Shown here piece after piece: positions 53,917 through 63,557 of a DNA stretch of 64,000 bases (within the stretch, counting starts at the first letter, position 1; every line of letters starts with the position of its first letter). The notes beneath the pieces were generated by a model, which did not search any database, was not told the origin of the DNA, and was given only the letters and a program-made list of their open reading frames with translations. The DNA is from JAWXBM01 sp034440115. GTDB lineage: Bacteria > Pseudomonadota > Gammaproteobacteria > Xanthomonadales > SZUA-36. The translations under genes were made by a program, and so were the position numbers. The stretch is taken from positions 1 to 64,000 of the forward strand of contig JAWXBM010000001.1 of assembly GCA_034440115.1 (NCBI GenBank), read 5' to 3'.

Positions 53917-56805
53917 ATGAGCCAAAGCGTGACCCAAAGCATGACCCTAAGCACAACCCTAAGCACAACCCTAAGCACAGAGCCCCCAGCCGTTTTGCAC
54001 TGGCAACTGGCAACTCCCACTCCGCTGGCGATAGCGGATCGGCTGGCTCATGTGCGACGCTGCAGCCCGTTTGCAGCAAGCTTGTTGGATCGCCACCCGC
54101 ACTGGGTCGAAGAGCTGGGGCAAGATCAGGATCCGGCTTTAACCGAACTGAATGCCCTGGTCAGCGAGATCGGCCTGGATTCCGCCCTGCGCCTGCACCG
54201 CAATCGCTGCATGCTGGGCATTATCTGGCGGGATCTTTGTGGCCTGGCCAACCTGGACCGGACTTTTGCTGATCTGGGCGTGCTGGCCACCCACTGTCTG
54301 CAGGCCGCTGTGGATTATCACCACCAACAATTGGCTGAGAAACACGGCCAACCCTGTAATGCCGCCGGCCAGCCACAGAAACTGGTAGTGATCGCTTTGG
54401 GTAAGTTTGGCGGTGGTGAGCTCAATCTTTCTTCCGATATCGACATCCTGTTCTGCTACGACAGCGCTGGTGACTGCAGTGGTGATGGCCGAAAACCCTT
54501 GTCTGCCGACCAGTTCTTTACCCGCCAGGCTCGCGCCGTGATTGCCAGCCTGGCTGAAATGCAGCAGGAGGGTTTCTGCTTTCGAGTGGACACCCGCCTC
54601 AGGCCGTTTGGTGATTCCGGTCCCTTGTGCAGCAGCCTGGCGGCCATAGAGCAGTATTATCAGCGCGAGGGCCGCGACTGGGAGCGCTATGCCTGGATCA
54701 AGGCCCGGCCGGTAGCCGGCGATTTGCAATTGGGGCAACGCCTGATGCAACTGGTGCAGCCTTTTGTTTATCGGCGTTATATCGATTTCAGCGCCGTGGA
54801 GGCCCTGCAGGAAATGCACCTCAGTGTGCTGGACGATGCCCGCCGCAGCGATCGTCTGGACGACATCAAGCGCGGCCCGGGCGGCATACGCGAGATCGAG
54901 TTCCTGGTGCAATGCTTCCAGTTGCTGCGCGGTGGTCGCGCAACCAGCCTGCAAACACCCTCCTTGCTGGCTGCCCTTGCCGCTGTGCAAGAGCTGCAAC
55001 TGATGGGTGCAGACTCGGTTCAGCGTGTACATGAGGATTATGGTTTTCTGCGCCAGTTGGAGAATCGCATTCAGGCCCAACACGATCAGCAAACGCATCA
55101 GGTTCCTGCGGGCGAAGACCTGCAACGGCTGGCCCAGGCCATGCAGGGGGCCATGCAAGAGGCCATGCAACCAGCCATGCGCCCGGCCATTCAACTGGAC
55201 AGCGTGGCGAAGTTACAGCAGCGGCTCGAGGCCGTGCGCAACAGTGTGAATCAGCGCTTTGAAGCCATTTTTCCTTCCCGGCCCAAGCCAGAAGCCGATC
55301 CGCAATGGGCCCGCTTGTGGCGGCAAGCGCAGGATCAACAAACGGATGTCACCGGCTCGTCAGCGACCATCGCTGACCCCAATCCGCTGGAGCCCACACC
55401 TTTGCATCTTTTTCTGTCGGCCTTACAACGCCTGACCCTGAGCCAGCGCTCGCATCGCCGGCTGGCCCTGTTTATGCCGGTATTGCTCAGCAGACTGGCT
55501 CGGCTGGAACTGGACCGGGTTACACAAAATCGCATTTTCGACCTGGTGCTGGCCGTCTGCCGACGCAGCGCTTACCTGGTGCTGCTGGTACAGAATGCCG
55601 CTGCGCTGGATCGCTTGATCGAGTTGTTTGCCCGCAGCTCCTGGGTTGCACAGCGGGTGATTCGCTTCCCTGCGTTGCTGGATGAACTGATCGACCCTTC
55701 ATTAGGCAGCCAGATCCCTCAGGCCGAGGACTTACAACAAAGCGTATCGCGCTTGTTGCGCAGCGCACCCGATACGGAAACGGCGCTGGAAGGATTGAAC
55801 TACCTGAAACTGGCCAGCACCCTGCGCATCGCCGTTGCCCAGCTTGAAGGGGCGATAGACGGCCAGGCAGTACAAAGCACTTTGGCTGCCCTGGCTGCTG
55901 CCATTGTGCAAGGAACGCTGGAGCTGGCGACACAGGAGCTGATTGCCCGCCATGGCCAAATTAGCAGCAAGCCATCACCGGACAGCAACAGCCTGGCGAT
56001 CATCGCCTACGGCAGCCTGGGCTCGAGTGAACCGGGCTATGAATCCGACCTGGACCTGGTGTTCCTGTTCGACGAGCAGGACCCACTTTCAAACGGCGAA
56101 CGCAGCCTCACCCCGGAGCGTTATTACGCCCGCCTGGCGCAGCGCCTGCTGGGCTTTCTCACCGCCATGACGCCTGCAGGGCGGCTGTACGAAGTGGATA
56201 CCCGCTTGCGTCCCAACGGCCGCGCCGGTTCTCTGGTCAGTTCGTTGGCTGCTTTTGGTGAGTATCAGCGGCAACAGGCCTGGACCTGGGAGCTGCAGGC
56301 CCTGACCCGTGCGCAGCCTATTGCCGGTGACATTTCCGGCCTGGGCGCAACAGGCCAGCGATTCGCCGCGATTCGCCGCGAGATCCTGGCGCAACAACGG
56401 GATCCGGACCAGTTGCGTGACGAGCTTTGCAACATGCGTTTACGCATGGCCGATGAGAAAGGCAGCAAGCTGGATGCGGGCCAGTTGGCCAAACATGCGC
56501 CCGGTGGCTTGGTGGATATTGAATTCGTCGTGCAACTGGGCGTGCTGAGCGCAGCCGCCCGTTTTCCGGAAGTGCTGGGATCATCGGCCAGCACACACCA
56601 ACTGCAATCGCTGGCCGAAGCGGGTTGGATATCCTCCGCGGAAGCAGAAGTCCTGGCGATGACGGCCCGGGGCTTACACCAGGCGCGTTTGCTGCTGGTG
56701 CTGCGGCCCGGTAATCCGGCGGAGAAGGTCAATACCAGGGGCTCCGCTGCAATCTGTCAGCGGATTCTGGGCTTGCCAGCGACACCCGCGAAGCCACCCG
56801 GCTAG
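53917..56805 (+). CDS. glnE: Bifunctional glutamine synthetase adenylyltransferase/deadenylase
   Basis: This 962-residue GlnE adds and removes AMP on glutamine synthetase. The N-terminal deadenylation domain has GKFGGGELNLSSDIDILF and RPFGDSGPLCSS. A central linker with Met/Gln-rich QAMQGAMQEAMQPAM follows. The C-terminal adenylylation domain has IAYGSLGSSEPGYESDLDLVFLFD and RPNGRAGSLVSS. The first 25 residues are encoded by five 12-bp repeats and are not expected in the family, so a downstream start is possible. Divergent from the aminopeptidase pseudogene. Confidence 0.95.
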   Translation: MSQSVTQSMTLSTTLSTTLSTEPPAVLHWQLATPTPLAIADRLAHVRRCSPFAASLLDRHPHWVEELGQDQDPALTELNALVSEIGLDSALRLHRNRCMLGIIWRDLCGLANLDRTFADLGVLATHCLQAAVDYHHQQLAEKHGQPCNAAGQPQKLVVIALGKFGGGELNLSSDIDILFCYDSAGDCSGDGRKPLSADQFFTRQARAVIASLAEMQQEGFCFRVDTRLRPFGDSGPLCSSLAAIEQYYQREGRDWERYAWIKARPVAGDLQLGQRLMQLVQPFVYRRYIDFSAVEALQEMHLSVLDDARRSDRLDDIKRGPGGIREIEFLVQCFQLLRGGRATSLQTPSLLAALAAVQELQLMGADSVQRVHEDYGFLRQLENRIQAQHDQQTHQVPAGEDLQRLAQAMQGAMQEAMQPAMRPAIQLDSVAKLQQRLEAVRNSVNQRFEAIFPSRPKPEADPQWARLWRQAQDQQTDVTGSSATIADPNPLEPTPLHLFLSALQRLTLSQRSHRRLALFMPVLLSRLARLELDRVTQNRIFDLVLAVCRRSAYLVLLVQNAAALDRLIELFARSSWVAQRVIRFPALLDELIDPSLGSQIPQAEDLQQSVSRLLRSAPDTETALEGLNYLKLASTLRIAVAQLEGAIDGQAVQSTLAALAAAIVQGTLELATQELIARHGQISSKPSPDSNSLAIIAYGSLGSSEPGYESDLDLVFLFDEQDPLSNGERSLTPERYYARLAQRLLGFLTAMTPAGRLYEVDTRLRPNGRAGSLVSSLAAFGEYQRQQAWTWELQALTRAQPIAGDISGLGATGQRFAAIRREILAQQRDPDQLRDELCNMRLRMADEKGSKLDAGQLAKHAPGGLVDIEFVVQLGVLSAAARFPEVLGSSASTHQLQSLAEAGWISSAEAEVLAMTARGLHQARLLLVLRPGNPAEKVNTRGSAAICQRILGLPATPAKPPG
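53919..53978 (+). repeat. 12-bp degenerate tandem repeat at the start of glnE
   Basis: Five units of the form (G/A)ACCCTAAGCAC begin at 53919, 53931, 53943, 53955 and 53967; the last two are identical. They code for TLS/TQS repeats at the GlnE N-terminus. Confidence 0.9.
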
Positions 56806-56950
56806 AAATTGCTGACACAGCTTGTGCCCCTTAACGTAAGATGCTGAGTAAAATGCTGGGTAAAATGCCCGTCTGTAGAGCCATGTTTTTCTGCTGAAAT
56901 GATCCCGCTGAAAGGGATAACTCAGGACTGACTGTTTTTGGAGAACGATC

Positions 56951-57160
56951 GTGACCCATGCTACTGATGCCGCTGACGAAACTCTGGATACTGCCAGTAC
57001 CAAAAACGTCTACCAAGTGAACCGCACCGATCTGCCACTGTCCTGCCCCACGCATGAGCAGAAGCTGTGGAATTCACATCCGCGGGTTTACCTGGCCATC
57101 GAAGAAACCGGCACAGCCAGTTGCCCCTATTGCAGCGCGCAATACGTTCTGACCGACTGA
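56951..57160 (+). CDS. Zinc-finger (CHCC) domain protein
   Basis: This 69-residue protein has the zf-CHCC motif: LSCPTHEQKLWNSHPRVYLAIEE, then TASCPYCSAQYVL. The family resembles the zinc-binding NDUFS6 subunit of mitochondrial complex I; the bacterial role is unclear. The start is GTG 56951 with GGAGA 6 nt upstream. It lies at the head of the LPS gene run, 23 bp before the glycosyltransferase. Confidence 0.88.
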   Translation: MTHATDAADETLDTASTKNVYQVNRTDLPLSCPTHEQKLWNSHPRVYLAIEETGTASCPYCSAQYVLTD

Positions 57161-57183
57161 TTCACGGTCAGTAACCCAGCCTC

Positions 57184-58308
57184 ATGCACATAGTTCAAGT
57201 GCTGGTCTCCCTGAATCTGGGTGGCTCAGAGCTGGTAGCAACCGAGCTCACCGAAAGCCACCGCCGCCTCGGTCACCGCGTGACTGTGATTGCTGCCCAT
57301 GGCCCCTTGCAGCAGCGGGTACTGGCCGCGGGTGCCGAATACCTGGAATGGCCCATTGGCAAGAAAAGTCTTGTAACCCTGGCCGGCATAGGCCGCCTGG
57401 CCCGCTGGCTGCAGCAGAATCCGGCCGATGTGCTGCATGTGCATTCGCGCCTGCCGGCCTGGATTTGCCGAATGGCTCTGCGCAAACTGCCAATTGAACA
57501 AAGACCGGCTTTTGTCACCAGTATGCATGGCCACTATTCGGTGAACCGCTACAGCGCCGTAATGGCCAGCGGTGACCGGGTGATAGCGGTTTCCGAGCAC
57601 ATTCGTGACTACACTCTGCGTAATTATCCCGGGGTTCAACCCGAGCAGATAGTCACGGTATACGGTGGCACCAGCCCAAAGGAGTTTCCCTATGGCCATG
57701 AGCCATCAGACGAGTGGCTGCAAAATACCTTTAACGAATTCCCGGAGTTACGCGGCAAACGGCTGTTGTGTCTGCCGGGGCGCTTGTCGCGCTACAAGGG
57801 CCATGGGGTGTTTATTGAGCTGCTGGCCGCCCTGCGCAACGAGTTTCCCGATGTGCATGGCCTGGTAATCGGTACAGCCAGGAAAGGCTCGCGCTTGCGC
57901 AGCGAACTGGAAGGCCTGGCCGAACGTAGCGGTGTGCTGCAACAACTGACTTTTACCGGGGCCCGCACCGATATGCGTGACTGGCTGGCTGCCAGCAGCA
58001 TAGTGTTCAGCCTTTGTTCCGACCCTCCCGAAGCCTTCGGCCGCACTGTGCCCGAGGCCTTACGCCTGGGCGTTCCGGTCATTGGCTGGAATCATGGTGG
58101 TGTGCAAGAAACCCTGGCTGCGATGTTTCCGCAAGGCGCGGTTTTTCCCGATAACCCGTTAGACCTGCTGGAAAAAACCCGGGCTTTTTTACGCCAAACG
58201 CCCACGGTAGAACCCAGCCAGGCATTTCTGCTGGAAGATTCCATGCAAAAAACCCTGCAGGTTTATCAATCCCTGCTGTCCGTTTCCAACCGAGAGACCG
58301 CACTATGA
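57184..58308 (+). CDS. Glycosyltransferase family 4 (LPS core type)
   Basis: This 374-residue GT-B enzyme has an N-terminal QVLVSLNLGGSELVATEL acceptor loop and a C-terminal donor domain with GRLSRYKGHGVFIELL and the ExxxxxxxE motif in PPEAFGRTVPEALRLG. It probably adds a hexose to the LPS core; sugar and linkage are unknown. It is followed 10 bp later by the O-antigen ligase gene. Confidence 0.88.
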   Translation: MHIVQVLVSLNLGGSELVATELTESHRRLGHRVTVIAAHGPLQQRVLAAGAEYLEWPIGKKSLVTLAGIGRLARWLQQNPADVLHVHSRLPAWICRMALRKLPIEQRPAFVTSMHGHYSVNRYSAVMASGDRVIAVSEHIRDYTLRNYPGVQPEQIVTVYGGTSPKEFPYGHEPSDEWLQNTFNEFPELRGKRLLCLPGRLSRYKGHGVFIELLAALRNEFPDVHGLVIGTARKGSRLRSELEGLAERSGVLQQLTFTGARTDMRDWLAASSIVFSLCSDPPEAFGRTVPEALRLGVPVIGWNHGGVQETLAAMFPQGAVFPDNPLDLLEKTRAFLRQTPTVEPSQAFLLEDSMQKTLQVYQSLLSVSNRETAL

Positions 58309-58318
58309 AGGTATTGGT

Positions 58319-59596
58319 ATGAAGCTATTGGCCCGCAGACTGCAAATGGAGTGGCCCAGTTGGCTGGCCGTGGCCTTTATCGCCCTGCTGCCCTTTGGTC
58401 GTTTGGCTGAAATTCCCTTGTCATTGTTCGCCCTGGCCTTGCCCTTGGTCGTTCGCTCGGCCGCTAACCGCGCCCGCTTGCGCGCCGTTGCACCGTTTCT
58501 GATCGGCCTGTTCCTGTGCTTCTGGCTGCCCATGCTGCTGTCCAGTTTCGACTCCATGGCCGCGCAGAAAAGCTGGGTACAAAGCGTGGCAGCACTGCGC
58601 TTCCTGGCCGCTGCCTGCTCCATGGCGATTTTGCTCAGCCCACCCTCGGCGCGCTGGCGAGTGTTGCGCTGGAGCGCATTTCTGCTGTTGTTCTGGGCCA
58701 TTGATGGTTTTGTGCAACTGTTGCTGGGCAGCGACCTGTTCGGTATCGCCATGCATCCCGACCGGTTGAATGCACTGTTTATCCAGAAATACCAGTTCTA
58801 TGGCCCTACCCTGGCCATGCTGTCGCCATTGCTGCTGGAATATGCGCGCCGCGAATGGGCGCCCTGGGCCTGGGCCGTTTCTTTCACCCTGGTACTGGGC
58901 GCGGTGTTGATCTCCGGCATGCGTGCCGGTTGGCTGAGCATGGCGGTGGTGTTGCTGACTTATGTGCTGCTGATGTTCCAGCGTGAAAACCGTGAATTGC
59001 GGCGCATGATGTTGTCCATTCCTCTGCTGGCCGTATTGATACTGTCGTTCAGCTATTACGCCTCTCCGCTGTTCCAGCAACGCGTTGAGAGCACCCGCAC
59101 GGCCTATTTGACAGCTGGCGCTGAGCTCGACAAGGTTGCATTGGATGAGGCTACCAGCAATCGCATGCCGATATTCACCACCGCCTGGAGCATGTATCTG
59201 CACCATCCGGTGAACGGTGTCGGCGTCCGGGCGTTTCCGCAGGCGTACATGGTGTATGCCGCGAAGGACGACATTCATATTAAGAAATCGGGCGGTACTT
59301 CCGGTGCCACTCACGCCCACAACGTGGTGCTGGAAGTGATGGCCGATACCGGAACCATAGGGTTGGTCGGCCTGTTGCTCGGTGCTCTATTGGCGCTGCG
59401 CTACTGGTTAAAGGGTTCGCCCTCACAGCGCCAGGACAGCTTCCCCTTCCTGCTGGCGGTGGTGCTGATCCTGTTCCCGTTCAATTCGCACTTTGCAATT
59501 TACGGCACCTACACTTCATCGCTGTTGTGGTTCCTGTTGGGCTTGTGGGCTTCGACCGGTCGGCCATCGCTGGCGGGATCGGACGCTAAACCATAG
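58319..59596 (+). CDS. O-antigen ligase family membrane protein
   Basis: This 425-residue protein has about ten to twelve membrane helices and a large loop. The Wzy/WaaL_C signature occurs as NGVGVRAFP and THAHNVVLEVMADTGTIGLVG, with the conserved His expected at the ligase active site. It may ligate O-antigen or another polymer to lipid A-core. The frame ends at 59596 and overlaps a possible tiny peptide on the other strand. Confidence 0.87.
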   Translation: MKLLARRLQMEWPSWLAVAFIALLPFGRLAEIPLSLFALALPLVVRSAANRARLRAVAPFLIGLFLCFWLPMLLSSFDSMAAQKSWVQSVAALRFLAAACSMAILLSPPSARWRVLRWSAFLLLFWAIDGFVQLLLGSDLFGIAMHPDRLNALFIQKYQFYGPTLAMLSPLLLEYARREWAPWAWAVSFTLVLGAVLISGMRAGWLSMAVVLLTYVLLMFQRENRELRRMMLSIPLLAVLILSFSYYASPLFQQRVESTRTAYLTAGAELDKVALDEATSNRMPIFTTAWSMYLHHPVNGVGVRAFPQAYMVYAAKDDIHIKKSGGTSGATHAHNVVLEVMADTGTIGLVGLLLGALLALRYWLKGSPSQRQDSFPFLLAVVLILFPFNSHFAIYGTYTSSLLWFLLGLWASTGRPSLAGSDAKP

Positions 59597-59663
59597 CGCG
59601 CAAAATGGCGGCCGTAATCAAGGCTACAGTAAGCAGGAAAATCAGGCGCAAGAAAATTTTCAT
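59586..59663 (-). CDS. Possible 25-residue hydrophobic peptide
   Basis: ATG 59663 to TAG 59588 encodes MKIFLRLIFLLTVALITAAI plus five residues, a single helix. It lies 50 bp downstream of the lpxL-type gene on the same strand and overlaps the 3' end of the O-antigen ligase gene. No strong ribosome-binding site. It may be chance. Confidence 0.3.
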   Translation of the reverse strand: MKIFLRLIFLLTVALITAAILRAMV

Positions 59664-59712
59664 TGCATGCTCTAAAGTTAAGTTAGCTATTACCGGTTTG
59701 GCTGCAAGACCA

Positions 59713-60645
59713 TTATGAATAAAAAGGCGGCTCGCCGGGTGGGCGGGTCTTGAAGCGCCGATGCACCCACCAGTACTGATCGGGCTTGGTGCGGATCAGC
59801 TCTTCGGTGAGGTGATTGATGCGCTGCAAATCAGTCGCTTCATCGTTACTGGGGAATCCTTCCATCGCCGGCAGCAGCCGTACACAGTAGCTCTTTTTCT
59901 CCACATCGTAGAAGGGATGCATCGGCACCACCGCGCAGCCCGCAAGTGCTGCCAGTTTATGGGTGGCCAACAGGCTGGCGGTCTGAATGCCAAAGAAGGG
60001 CGCAAAAGCAGTTTGGTCCGGTCCGAAATCCTGGTCCGGTGCATACCAGACAATATTGCCGCGGCGTAACTGGCGAATGGCGCTGCGCATATTCCGCTTG
60101 CTGATCATGCCATCGGTGTAATTCATCCGCCCACGAATCTGGTACCACTCAACGACCTCGTTCTTCAGCGGTCGATACATCGGTGCCGCAATCCAGCCGC
60201 GCTGTTTCATGGCCATGCCCAGAACATGGCCACCCATTTCCAGGCAGGTGCTGTGCAGGCCCACAAGCAACACGCCCCGCCCGGTGGAATGGGCTGCCTC
60301 AAGGTGTTCAAAGCCATCCAGATAGCTGATGCGTGCAATGCGCTTTGATGCGTGTGCCCATATCCAGGCTGTTTCAAACACGGCCCTGGCCAGGGCATAG
60401 AAGCTGCCCCGCAACAATTTCTCGCGTTGTTGCGCATCGAGCTTCGGAAAACAGGCTTGCAGATTGCGCTCGGCCACTTTGCGCCGGCTGCCCATGGTCA
60501 CGCGCATCAACCCACCCAGCGAGTGAGCCAGCCACAGCGCCAAAGTCGCAGGTGTATGCCCCAGCAACCACAACACAGCCACGATCAGCCAGCCTGGCCA
60601 GTTCCTGGGCGCAAATGACGGTCGGGGTCCTGGCTCGGTCAGCAT
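59713..60645 (-). CDS. lpxL: Lipid A lauroyl/myristoyl acyltransferase, LpxL/HtrB family
   Basis: This 310-residue protein has a membrane anchor near residues 18-40, the catalytic HxxxxE motif as GLHSTCLEMGG and the PDQDFG motif. It adds a secondary acyl chain to Kdo2-lipid A at the inner membrane. It points toward the O-antigen ligase gene and diverges from waaA, 206 bp apart. Distinguish from the degenerate homologue at 23265-24164. Confidence 0.93.
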   Translation of the reverse strand: MLTEPGPRPSFAPRNWPGWLIVAVLWLLGHTPATLALWLAHSLGGLMRVTMGSRRKVAERNLQACFPKLDAQQREKLLRGSFYALARAVFETAWIWAHASKRIARISYLDGFEHLEAAHSTGRGVLLVGLHSTCLEMGGHVLGMAMKQRGWIAAPMYRPLKNEVVEWYQIRGRMNYTDGMISKRNMRSAIRQLRRGNIVWYAPDQDFGPDQTAFAPFFGIQTASLLATHKLAALAGCAVVPMHPFYDVEKKSYCVRLLPAMEGFPSNDEATDLQRINHLTEELIRTKPDQYWWVHRRFKTRPPGEPPFYS

Positions 60646-60722
60646 GCGGCTATTGTTACTGTTTAACGGCCCGAGTCCAAGTATTGATGAGGCCTGGTGA
60701 ATTGCGCTGGCATTGCCGGAGT

Positions 60723-60754
60723 TTGCCAGACAGCCGCATGGGCGATGGTATAAT
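60723..60754 (+). promoter_or_regulatory. Possible waaA promoter
   Basis: TATAAT lies at 60749-60754. TTGCCA at 60723-60728 is 20 bp upstream, longer than ideal. It is about 100 bp before the waaA start. Confidence 0.35.
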
Positions 60755-60851
60755 TTTTTTCCACCTCAACACTGGCTAGGAACCTGTCGGGTTTGACCGA
60801 TCATAGTTCAGATCAAGTTAAGCCCGACAGGCTGCTGGGGAAAGCACCACC

Positions 60852-62126
60852 GTGCGTATGCTCTATTCTCTTGCTTTGTACTTGTTTACTCCGCTGTTTT
60901 TTTTGTATCTGTTATTCCGCGGCTGGCGGGATCGCGGCTACTGGCAAAGCTGGGGACAAAGGCTGGGTTTCTGTCGCAAGCAGGTCCATCCCGGCGGCAT
61001 CGTGGTCCACGCTGTGTCGGTTGGGGAGGTGAATGCAGCCGAAGGCTTGATCCACCAGTTGCTCAAACGCTATCCCAACCTGCCCGTTACAGTCACCTGC
61101 TTTACGCCGACCGGATCACGCCGTATTCGAGCACTATTCGGGGCCGAAGTCGCCCACGCCCTTTGGCCGTTGGATCTGCCCGGCGCCGTGCGGCGCTTTC
61201 TGCGTTTCACGCAACCCAAGCTGATTATCATCCTGGAAACCGAAATCTGGCCCAACCTTTATTCCGCAGCAGATGGCCTCGGTATTCCTCTGATGCTGGT
61301 CAACGCGCGTATTTCGAATAACTCCTTTGCCCGTTATCAACGCTTTCATGCCTTAACCTCTGCAGCGCTTGGCAGCGCCGATCGCATTGGCGCCCAGAGT
61401 GAGGAAGACCAGCGACGCTTGCTGATGCTGGGCGCGCCGCCGGACCGCACGCTGCTCACCGGCAACCTGAAATACGATTTGCATCTGGCTGCGGAATTGC
61501 CCGCTCAGGGCCTGGCGTTAAGACAGGGTTGGGGCGCCGAACGGCCGGTGTGGTTGGCTGCCAGCACTCGCGAAGGCGAGGAAGAGGTCATTCTGGAGGC
61601 CTTCCAGCAGGTCTTGCAAAAGTTTCCGCAGGCTTTGCTGGTGATGGTTCCCAGGCATCCGGAGCGTTTTGACGAAGTTGCCGGACTGATCACTGGCAGC
61701 GGTCTGAGCATGCTTCGGCACAGCAAGCTTGGCTGCGAAATGCAGGGCGTGTCCTGCTATCTGGTCGATGCCATGGGTGAACTATTGCGCTTTTATGCCG
61801 CCTGCGACCTGGCCTTTGTTGGCGGCAGTCTGGCCAATACCGGCGGGCATAACGTGTTGGAAGCAGCTGCTTTGGCTAAACCTGTTCTGGTTGGGCCAAA
61901 TACCTTCAACTTTGCGCAAATTACGGAACGGTTACTCGCCAGTGGCGGCGCATTACGGGTGATCGATTCTGCCAGCCTGCAACAGGCTGTGGTCGGATTA
62001 CTACATCAACCGGAGAAAGCGGCTGCCATGGGTGCGGCGGGGAAAAATCTGGTGCTGAATGAACAGGGTGCGCTAGAGCGCACCCTGGATATGGTGTCAG
62101 GGTTACTGGGTTACTCCAACAGCTGA
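60852..62126 (+). CDS. waaA: 3-deoxy-D-manno-octulosonic acid (Kdo) transferase
   Basis: This 424-residue membrane-associated GT30 enzyme transfers Kdo from CMP-Kdo to lipid IVA. It starts with the anchor LYSLALYLFTPLFFLYLLF, has the catalytic Glu region SVGEVNAAE and the donor-domain VGGSLANTGGHNVLEAAALAKPVLVGPN. GTG 60852 aligns with the E. coli start and has GGGGA upstream. The end overlaps the tolC 3' end by 16 bp. Confidence 0.96.
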   Translation: MRMLYSLALYLFTPLFFLYLLFRGWRDRGYWQSWGQRLGFCRKQVHPGGIVVHAVSVGEVNAAEGLIHQLLKRYPNLPVTVTCFTPTGSRRIRALFGAEVAHALWPLDLPGAVRRFLRFTQPKLIIILETEIWPNLYSAADGLGIPLMLVNARISNNSFARYQRFHALTSAALGSADRIGAQSEEDQRRLLMLGAPPDRTLLTGNLKYDLHLAAELPAQGLALRQGWGAERPVWLAASTREGEEEVILEAFQQVLQKFPQALLVMVPRHPERFDEVAGLITGSGLSMLRHSKLGCEMQGVSCYLVDAMGELLRFYAACDLAFVGGSLANTGGHNVLEAAALAKPVLVGPNTFNFAQITERLLASGGALRVIDSASLQQAVVGLLHQPEKAAAMGAAGKNLVLNEQGALERTLDMVSGLLGYSNS

Positions 62127-63469
62127 TTCACTACCGCCAGGTCTTCTGCAACCAGAAGTCCTGCTGCCGCTTTCAGGCGCAAGTGGTTAACGATATAGGC
62201 GTGGCGGGCGATGGAGTTATCGCGCTGTGCCTGATAGTAACGCTGCTCAGCAATCAATACATCCACGATGGTGCGCGTACCCACTTCAAAACCGGCCTGG
62301 GTGGCCTGCAAAGCACTTTCCGCTGAAATCACCGCCTGGCCAAAGGCCTCCACTTCCTGAATTCCGGCAATCACCGCGCGATAGGAGTTCTGCGTCTGCC
62401 GCTCGGTAATGCGCTGCTGGTCATCCAGATCCTCGCCTGCAGCATCCATCAGATAGCCCGCCTGACGGGTGCGGGAACTGACATAGCCACCCTGGTAAAT
62501 CGGTACATTCAGCAACAAACGGACTTGCGCATCCTGGTTGCCCAAGCTGGTGGTGCCGATGGGCCGCTGGAAATTGTCGCGCAGGACGAATTCATTGTTG
62601 GTGAAGTCCGCGTAGCTGGCAACCAGATCCAGTGTCGGGTAATGCCCGGCACGTTGCAGTCGAACATTGGCATCGGCCACATCATAGCCAGCCCTGGCCG
62701 CCAGCACCTGTGGATTGCTGGCCATGGCCATTTCAACCCAGTTCTGCGGACTGGGTGGATCAGGCTCTATCAGCGGGAGCTGCTCCTGCAACTTGTCGTA
62801 TTCCTCAAAGTACTGGCCGGTCAACTCCTTCAAACCTTCTTTGGCATCGGCCAGATTATTACGTGCCACGATCGCACGTGCGCGGGCATTGTCATAACTG
62901 GCACGTGCTTCATGCACGTCGGTCACGGCCGTCAGGCCAACCTCAAAGCGCTGCTCAGCTTGTTCAAACTGGCGCTGAAAGGCCTTCTCTTCAGCCTCGG
63001 CAAAGATCACACCATCCATAAAGGTCAAAACCTGAAAATAGTTTTCAGCAACACGCAGCAGGAAATCCAGAAAGGCAATCTGGTAATTTGCTTCTGCCTG
63101 CGTGATTTGCGCGCGGGCAATATCCAGTGATTCGTAATTGGCCTGGCGATACAGGCTCTGGCGCAGGGTTACGCTCCAGGATTCATTGTCGGTATCATTG
63201 TCCGAGACTTGGGTACCAGCAATATCAGTTGTGCTGCTGCCAAGGGTTATGCCTGCATCGGCACTGATGTTGGGTAACAGGTTGGACCAGGCTTGGGACT
63301 TGTTTTCGTCAACCGCTTCACGCCGATATTCAGCAGCGCGCAATCGCGGGTCATTCTGCAATGCCAGATCACGCACACCAACCAAATCTACTGACCACGC
63401 AGGTGTGGCAGCTGCCGTAACCAACACACCTGCGATTGCCAGCGCAATTGGTTTAATCTTGTTCAACAT
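62111..63469 (-). CDS. tolC: TolC family outer-membrane efflux protein
   Basis: This 452-residue protein has a signal peptide (IALAIAGVLVTAAATPAWS) and two OEP repeats, each an antiparallel coiled coil; LRAAEYRREAVDENKSQAWSNLLPNI and RAGYDVADANVRLQRAGHYPTLDLVA are the two N-terminal repeat starts. It forms the trimeric outer-membrane channel for efflux and type I secretion. ATG 63469 has GGGAG 6 nt upstream. It is convergent with waaA and lies 88 bp downstream of a Pcm-like gene. Confidence 0.95.
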   Translation of the reverse strand: MLNKIKPIALAIAGVLVTAAATPAWSVDLVGVRDLALQNDPRLRAAEYRREAVDENKSQAWSNLLPNISADAGITLGSSTTDIAGTQVSDNDTDNESWSVTLRQSLYRQANYESLDIARAQITQAEANYQIAFLDFLLRVAENYFQVLTFMDGVIFAEAEEKAFQRQFEQAEQRFEVGLTAVTDVHEARASYDNARARAIVARNNLADAKEGLKELTGQYFEEYDKLQEQLPLIEPDPPSPQNWVEMAMASNPQVLAARAGYDVADANVRLQRAGHYPTLDLVASYADFTNNEFVLRDNFQRPIGTTSLGNQDAQVRLLLNVPIYQGGYVSSRTRQAGYLMDAAGEDLDDQQRITERQTQNSYRAVIAGIQEVEAFGQAVISAESALQATQAGFEVGTRTIVDVLIAEQRYYQAQRDNSIARHAYIVNHLRLKAAAGLLVAEDLAVVNQLLE

Positions 63470-63557
63470 GTAAATCTCCCTAATCATCGACGTGCCCTGG
63501 CTTTGTTTTCGTCGGCGCAACAACTGCGGCACCGGCATGGCTTTCTTAACGGCTTGC

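Noticed and set aside
53834..54079. N-terminal extension of the aminopeptidase frame containing Leu/Cys/Gly repeats
   Set aside because: It is the reverse translation of the 12-bp repeats at the glnE start; the lipoprotein signal peptide begins at 53833.
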